Part shown: positions 60,484-64,000 of the stretch, piece after piece
How the letters are laid out: every line of letters begins with the position of its first letter
How positions within the stretch are numbered: position 1 is the stretch's first letter
Assembly (NCBI GenBank): GCA_036494465.1
Contig: DASXOJ010000083.1
Location: forward strand, 1 to 64,000
DNA from: CAJCJE01 sp036494465
GTDB lineage: Bacteria; Actinomycetota; Actinomycetes; Mycobacteriales; Pseudonocardiaceae
DNA length: 64,000 nt
Reading direction: 5' to 3'
Notes under the pieces: model-generated
Databases searched by the model: none
What the model saw: the letters and a program-made list of their open reading frames with translations, nothing else
Told to the model about the DNA's origin: nothing
Translations under genes and position numbers: made by a program

Positions 60484-62109
60484 GTGTTCGATCAGATCTT
60501 GGACCCGGTGCACAGCGTGCTCGGCAGCACTCTCGTCGCCCTCGTTCCGGTCGTGGTGTTGCTGCTGCTGCTCGCGGTGTTCAGACTCTCCGCCTGGCAG
60601 GCGGTGATCATCGGCGCGATCGTGACCGTGCTGCTCGGCACGCTGGTCTGGCACGCGCCGATCACCAAGGCGCTCACCGCGTACGGGCTCGGCTCGGCGA
60701 GCGGGTTCTGGTCGATCGACTGGATCGTGTTCTGGGGCGTGATCATCTACAACACGATGGTCGCGACCGGCGCGTTCGACGAGTTCAAACGCTGGCTGGT
60801 CGAGCACGCCACCGCGGACATCCGGGTGCAGACGCTGTTGATGGCGTGGGCCTTCGGCGCGCTGATGGAGGGCCTGGTCGGGTTCGGCTACCCGTGGGCG
60901 GTGGTGGCACCGCTGCTGATCTCCTTCGGCATCGCGGATCTGGCCGCGATCCGGGTCGCCGCGCTGGCCAACAACGCACCGGTGTCCTTCGGCGCGCTCG
61001 GCGCCCCGATCATCGGCCTGGCCACCGTGACCGGGTTGCCACTGCTCGATCTGTCCGCGGCGATCGGCAAGATTGTCGCGGTCCTCGCGCTCGCGCCGCC
61101 ATGGATCCTGCTCTACCTGGTCAGCGGCAGGCGCGGGGTCAGGGAGGGGTGGCCGCTGGCGTTGGTCGGGTCATTCGCCTACATCGCAGGCCAGTTCCCG
61201 ACCTCGCAGTACCTCGGCCCGTATCTGCCGGACGTGATCGGTTCGCTGGTCTGTTTCGCCGCGCTGCTCGGTCTGCTCAAGATCTGGAAACCGCGCACCA
61301 CCATGGGTTTCGGCGGACGTGACCTGACCGACGAGGAAATCGAGGAACATCGGCGCAGCACCGTCGGCGAGGGCGGCGCGTCGACCGGGCGCTCGCCGCT
61401 GCGCGGGCTGTTGCCGTTCGGGATCTTGATCGTGGTGGTGGTCGCCTGGACCGGGCCGTGGTCGAGCCTGCCCAAGTACATCCCGTTCGCGCCGAAGATC
61501 AGCGCGCTGTCCTCGCTCGCGCACGAGGCGGTCAGCACGACCTGGAAGTTCGCGCCGTTCGTCGCGGGCACCGCGATCCTGGTGTGCTGGGTTTTGATCT
61601 CGCTCTATCTGCGGCCGAATCGAGCACAACTGCGCAAGGTGTTCGTGGACTCGTTCCGGCAGATCTGGGGCGCCCTGCTGGTCGGTCCGCTGATCTTCGG
61701 CCTCGCCGAGGTCTACAACTACTCGGGCATGGCCAACTCGATGGCCAACGGCTTCGCCAAGCTGGGCACCTGGTTCCTGGTGCTCTCCCCGGTGCTCGGC
61801 TGGATCGCGGTCGCCCTCTCCGGCTCCAACACCTCGTCGAACGCGGTGTTCGGCCAGTTCCAGTACACGGTCGCGCGCCTGCTGCACGCGCCGGTGCTGC
61901 TGTTCCCGTCGCTGAACTCGCTTGGCGCCGAGGTGGGCAAGCCCGTCGCACCGCAGACCGCCAGCGTCGGCGTCTCGACCACGCGATTCGTCCGCAACGA
62001 AGGCCAGGTCATCCGCTACAACATGGGCTGGACGCTGGTCATCCTCGCGTACCTGATCTGCATCGGGATCCTGTTCTACTTCGTCTTCCCGGGAGCCGTA
62101 TCGCTCTGA
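60484..62109 (+). CDS. lctP: L-lactate permease
   Basis: A 541-aa LctP-type proton/lactate symporter with about 12 membrane helices. The sequences EGLVGFGYPWAVVAPLL and GSNTSSNAVFGQFQ are conserved in the family. I start at GTG 60484 with GGAGG upstream; a longer frame from 60430 lacks family match. It stands alone, with no lactate dehydrogenase gene nearby in the window. Confidence 0.92.
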   Translation: MFDQILDPVHSVLGSTLVALVPVVVLLLLLAVFRLSAWQAVIIGAIVTVLLGTLVWHAPITKALTAYGLGSASGFWSIDWIVFWGVIIYNTMVATGAFDEFKRWLVEHATADIRVQTLLMAWAFGALMEGLVGFGYPWAVVAPLLISFGIADLAAIRVAALANNAPVSFGALGAPIIGLATVTGLPLLDLSAAIGKIVAVLALAPPWILLYLVSGRRGVREGWPLALVGSFAYIAGQFPTSQYLGPYLPDVIGSLVCFAALLGLLKIWKPRTTMGFGGRDLTDEEIEEHRRSTVGEGGASTGRSPLRGLLPFGILIVVVVAWTGPWSSLPKYIPFAPKISALSSLAHEAVSTTWKFAPFVAGTAILVCWVLISLYLRPNRAQLRKVFVDSFRQIWGALLVGPLIFGLAEVYNYSGMANSMANGFAKLGTWFLVLSPVLGWIAVALSGSNTSSNAVFGQFQYTVARLLHAPVLLFPSLNSLGAEVGKPVAPQTASVGVSTTRFVRNEGQVIRYNMGWTLVILAYLICIGILFYFVFPGAVSL

Positions 62110-62124
62110 GCACACTTGTCGCAA

Positions 62125-62173
62125 ACTGATTGATCATGCACAATACTGTTCATAACGAGCAGTATTGATCAGT
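62125..62173. promoter_or_regulatory. Compound palindrome upstream of the kinase-aldolase operon
   Basis: Inner perfect inverted repeat CAATACTG (62141-62148) with CAGTATTG (62160-62167), spacer 11 bases, and an outer ACTGAT (62125-62130) with ATCAGT (62168-62173). It lies about 25-70 bases upstream of the GTG at 62197. It looks like a DeoR- or GntR-type operator for the sugar-phosphate genes; the regulator is not in the window. Confidence 0.7.
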
Positions 62174-62196
62174 CATGAGCGAAAGGGGTACGCGGA

Positions 62197-63129
62197 GTGA
62201 TCCTCACCGTGACCCCGAACCTCGCGCTCGACATCACCTACGAGGTCGCCCGGCTGATCCCGGGCACCACGCACCGGGTGCGGCGCGTGCGGCAACGAGC
62301 CGGCGGCAAGGGCGTGAACGTGGCACGCGTGCTGCGCGCGCTGGGCGCGACGCCGGTCATCGCGGGGTTGGCCGGCGGCCCGACCGGCACCGCCATCCGC
62401 GCGGAGCTCGCCGAGGCCGGGTTCGCCGAGGCGCTCACCCCGATCGCGGGTGAATCGCGCCGCACGGTCACCATTGTGTCCGAACTGGAGAGTGAACCGA
62501 CCATGTGCACCGAACCCGGCCCGGCGGTTTCCGCTGCCGAATGGGCACACTTACGCGAGCGGTTCACCGAAACCACCGCGCGCGCCGACGTGGTCGTGTT
62601 GTCCGGGAGCCTGCCGCCCGGCGTACCCGATGACGGCTATGCGCAACTGATCCGGATCGCGCGCGATCTCGGCGCACGCACCATCCTGGACACCTCCGGC
62701 CCCGCGCTCCTCGCGGGTATCGCCGCCGGACCGGACATCATCAAGCCCAACGCGGCGGAACTGCGCGCCGTCACCGGCATCGACGACGAAACCGACGCCG
62801 CGCAAGCGTTGGCGCGCAACGGAACCGCCGTCGTCGCCTCGCTCGGGCCGGGTGGGCTGCTCGCCGTGACGCACGAGGGCACCTGGCGGGCCCGGCCACC
62901 GCGCGCGCTGTCCGGCAATCCGACCGGAGCGGGCGACGCCTGCGTTGCCGCACTCGCGCTGGGTCTGGCCAACCAGGTCAGCTGGTCGAACACGCTGGTC
63001 AAGGCGGTCGCGGCGTCGGCGGCGGCGGTGGTCTGCCCGGTCGCGGGCGACATCGACCAGGACACCTACGCGCACCTGCTCGCCGATGTTGTGCTGGAGG
63101 AACTGGATGCCGCTCACCCCCACCGCTGA
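62197..63129 (+). CDS. Sugar-phosphate kinase, 1-phosphofructokinase/tagatose-6-phosphate kinase type
   Basis: A 310-aa PfkB-family kinase: NPTGAGDACVAAL is the anion-hole and catalytic-base motif and GGKGVNVARVL the N-terminal substrate signature of the 1-PFK/LacC/AgaZ-like class. It phosphorylates a hexose phosphate to a bisphosphate, feeding the aldolase gene whose start overlaps its end by 23 bases. GTG start; which sugar is used cannot be told. Confidence 0.88.
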   Translation: MILTVTPNLALDITYEVARLIPGTTHRVRRVRQRAGGKGVNVARVLRALGATPVIAGLAGGPTGTAIRAELAEAGFAEALTPIAGESRRTVTIVSELESEPTMCTEPGPAVSAAEWAHLRERFTETTARADVVVLSGSLPPGVPDDGYAQLIRIARDLGARTILDTSGPALLAGIAAGPDIIKPNAAELRAVTGIDDETDAAQALARNGTAVVASLGPGGLLAVTHEGTWRARPPRALSGNPTGAGDACVAALALGLANQVSWSNTLVKAVAASAAAVVCPVAGDIDQDTYAHLLADVVLEELDAAHPHR

Positions 63130-63958
63130 GCTGATCGGCGCTGCCGCCCTGGCGCGCACCGGCGTCGGTGCGTTCAACGTGATCCTGCTCGAACACGCCG
63201 AGGCACTGGTCGCTGGCGCGGAAGCGGCACAGGCTCCGGTGATCCTGCAAATCAGCGAGAACGCGGTGCGCTACCACGGAAACCTGCGCCCGTTGGCGGC
63301 GGCGACCATGGCCGTGGCGCGCACGGCCGCGGTGCCGGTGGCCGTACACCTCGACCATGCGACCGATCCCGCACTGGTCGACGAGGCGGTCGCGCTCGGA
63401 TTCGGCTCGATCATGTACGACGCGTCCGGGATGGACTATGCGGCGAACGAGGCGTCCACACGGGACATTGCGGCACGCTGCCACGAGCGCGGTTGTTTCG
63501 TCGAGGCGGAACTGGGCGAGGTGGGCGGCAAAGACGGCGTGCACGCGCCGGGCGCGCGCACCGACCCGCGCGACGCCCGCGCCTACGCGGACGCCACCGG
63601 CATCGACGCGCTCGCGGTCGCGGTCGGCACCTCGCACGCCATGCTCACCCGCGATGCCAGCGTCGACCTCGACCTGATCGGACGCATCCACGCCGAGGTG
63701 CCGGTACCGCTGGTGCTGCACGGTTCCTCCGGCGTGCCGGACGCGGACCTGCGGCGCGCGGTCGAAGCCGGGATCACCAAGGTCAACATCGCCACCCAGC
63801 TGAACAAGGTCTTCACCGCCGCGGTGCGCGAACGGCTCGGCGCGAAACCGGAACTCGTCGACCCGCGCCGGTACCTCAACGCGGCACGGGACGCGGTGGC
63901 CGCGGAAACCGCGCGACTGCTCGGGGTGTTGCGCGGTACGCCGGTCACCAGCGGCTGA
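63107..63958 (+). CDS. Class II fructose/tagatose-bisphosphate aldolase
   Basis: A 283-aa zinc aldolase of the GatY/KbaY/FbaA type. The zinc ligand region HLDHATD, EAELGEVGGKDG, AVAVGTSHAM and LVLHGSSGVPD are all present. It splits the bisphosphate made by the preceding kinase into dihydroxyacetone phosphate and a glyceraldehyde phosphate. The ATG follows GGAGGAAC and overlaps the kinase end. The gene is short compared with housekeeping Fba (about 340 aa), fitting the tagatose group. Confidence 0.88.
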   Translation: MPLTPTAELIGAAALARTGVGAFNVILLEHAEALVAGAEAAQAPVILQISENAVRYHGNLRPLAAATMAVARTAAVPVAVHLDHATDPALVDEAVALGFGSIMYDASGMDYAANEASTRDIAARCHERGCFVEAELGEVGGKDGVHAPGARTDPRDARAYADATGIDALAVAVGTSHAMLTRDASVDLDLIGRIHAEVPVPLVLHGSSGVPDADLRRAVEAGITKVNIATQLNKVFTAAVRERLGAKPELVDPRRYLNAARDAVAAETARLLGVLRGTPVTSG

Positions 63959-63975
63959 GCGCACTACGCAGGACC

Positions 63976-63996
63976 GTGATCACCAGCGATGATCAC
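63976..63996. repeat. 7-bp inverted repeat downstream of the aldolase gene
   Basis: GTGATCA (63976-63982) with TGATCAC (63990-63996), 7-base loop, 17 bases after the aldolase stop. It may be a terminator or an operator of the next gene beyond the window. Confidence 0.45.
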
Positions 63997-64000
63997 AGGC

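Noticed and set aside
1..64000. CRISPR arrays, tRNA or rRNA genes, prophage or transposase genes
   Set aside because: I looked for regularly spaced repeats, cloverleaf-like stretches and DDE/serine integrase motifs and found none I could support; the three 22-bp repeats at 41648 are too few and lack spacers of CRISPR size.

Overview
The window is about 64 kb of very GC-rich DNA with strongly GC3-biased genes, frequent GTG starts, ATGA/GTGA stop-start overlaps and many TetR, MarR, LacI, GntR and XRE regulators. It also has an F420-type (Ddn-like) protein, a DUF1707 protein and a Streptomyces-like hopanoid gene order. This fits a mycelial actinobacterium; Pseudonocardiales is my inference, not proven by the sequence. 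I saw no rRNA, tRNA, CRISPR array or complete insertion sequence.

Layout. 1-3.7 kb (+): end of a sulfur assimilation operon (cysD partial, cysN, and two sulfonate-type ABC transporter genes). 3.8-7 kb: truncated haemoglobin, a LacI regulator with a candidate operator, and an O-methyltransferase. 7.2-9.4 kb: an unrecognised small protein and a GT-C membrane glycosyltransferase. 9.4-18 kb (-): a tightly coupled hopanoid operon hpnC-hpnD-hpnE-polyprenyl synthase-shc-[hpnG::ispH fusion]-hpnH, facing a divergent MarR regulator. 18.8-22 kb (-): a DUF4157 protein with a nuclease-like tail, downstream of a second LacI regulator. 22-24.4 kb: a GntR-TetR fusion regulator divergent from a flavin monooxygenase, with TGTACTAGTACA-type operators. 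24.4-29.7 kb: a glutamyl-tRNA synthetase behind a structured leader, a Ddn-like protein, a hydrolase, two GNATs, RidA and TetR. 29.7-40 kb: transporter, MarR/multicopper oxidase, TetR/carotenoid oxygenase, ImmA/IrrE-like protease, TetR/P450, two GNATs and a DUF1707 protein. 40.4-43 kb: an ECF sigma factor with a partner, then a frameshifted DUF4143 ATPase behind three 22-bp-spaced repeats. 43-48.3 kb (-): a Pls-type single-module NRPS with a lysine-like specificity code and a downstream M1 peptidase. 48.7-52 kb: XRE, MerR, a candidate immunity gene and a type VII-type RNase toxin. 52-58 kb (-): a divergent EF-Tu, a PQQ-repeat membrane protein and a PHP (EndoQ-like)-UvrD fusion. 58-64 kb (+): TetR with a flavin hydroxylase, lactate permease, and a sugar-phosphate kinase/aldolase pair behind a large inverted repeat.

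A recurring design is a regulator divergent from one enzyme gene with a readable palindrome between them. The items most worth follow-up are the alternative-hairpin leader of the GluRS gene, the EndoQ-UvrD and HpnG-IspH fusions, the predicted poly-lysine-type synthetase with its peptidase, the EspC-RNase toxin pair and the DUF4157 nuclease-like effector.
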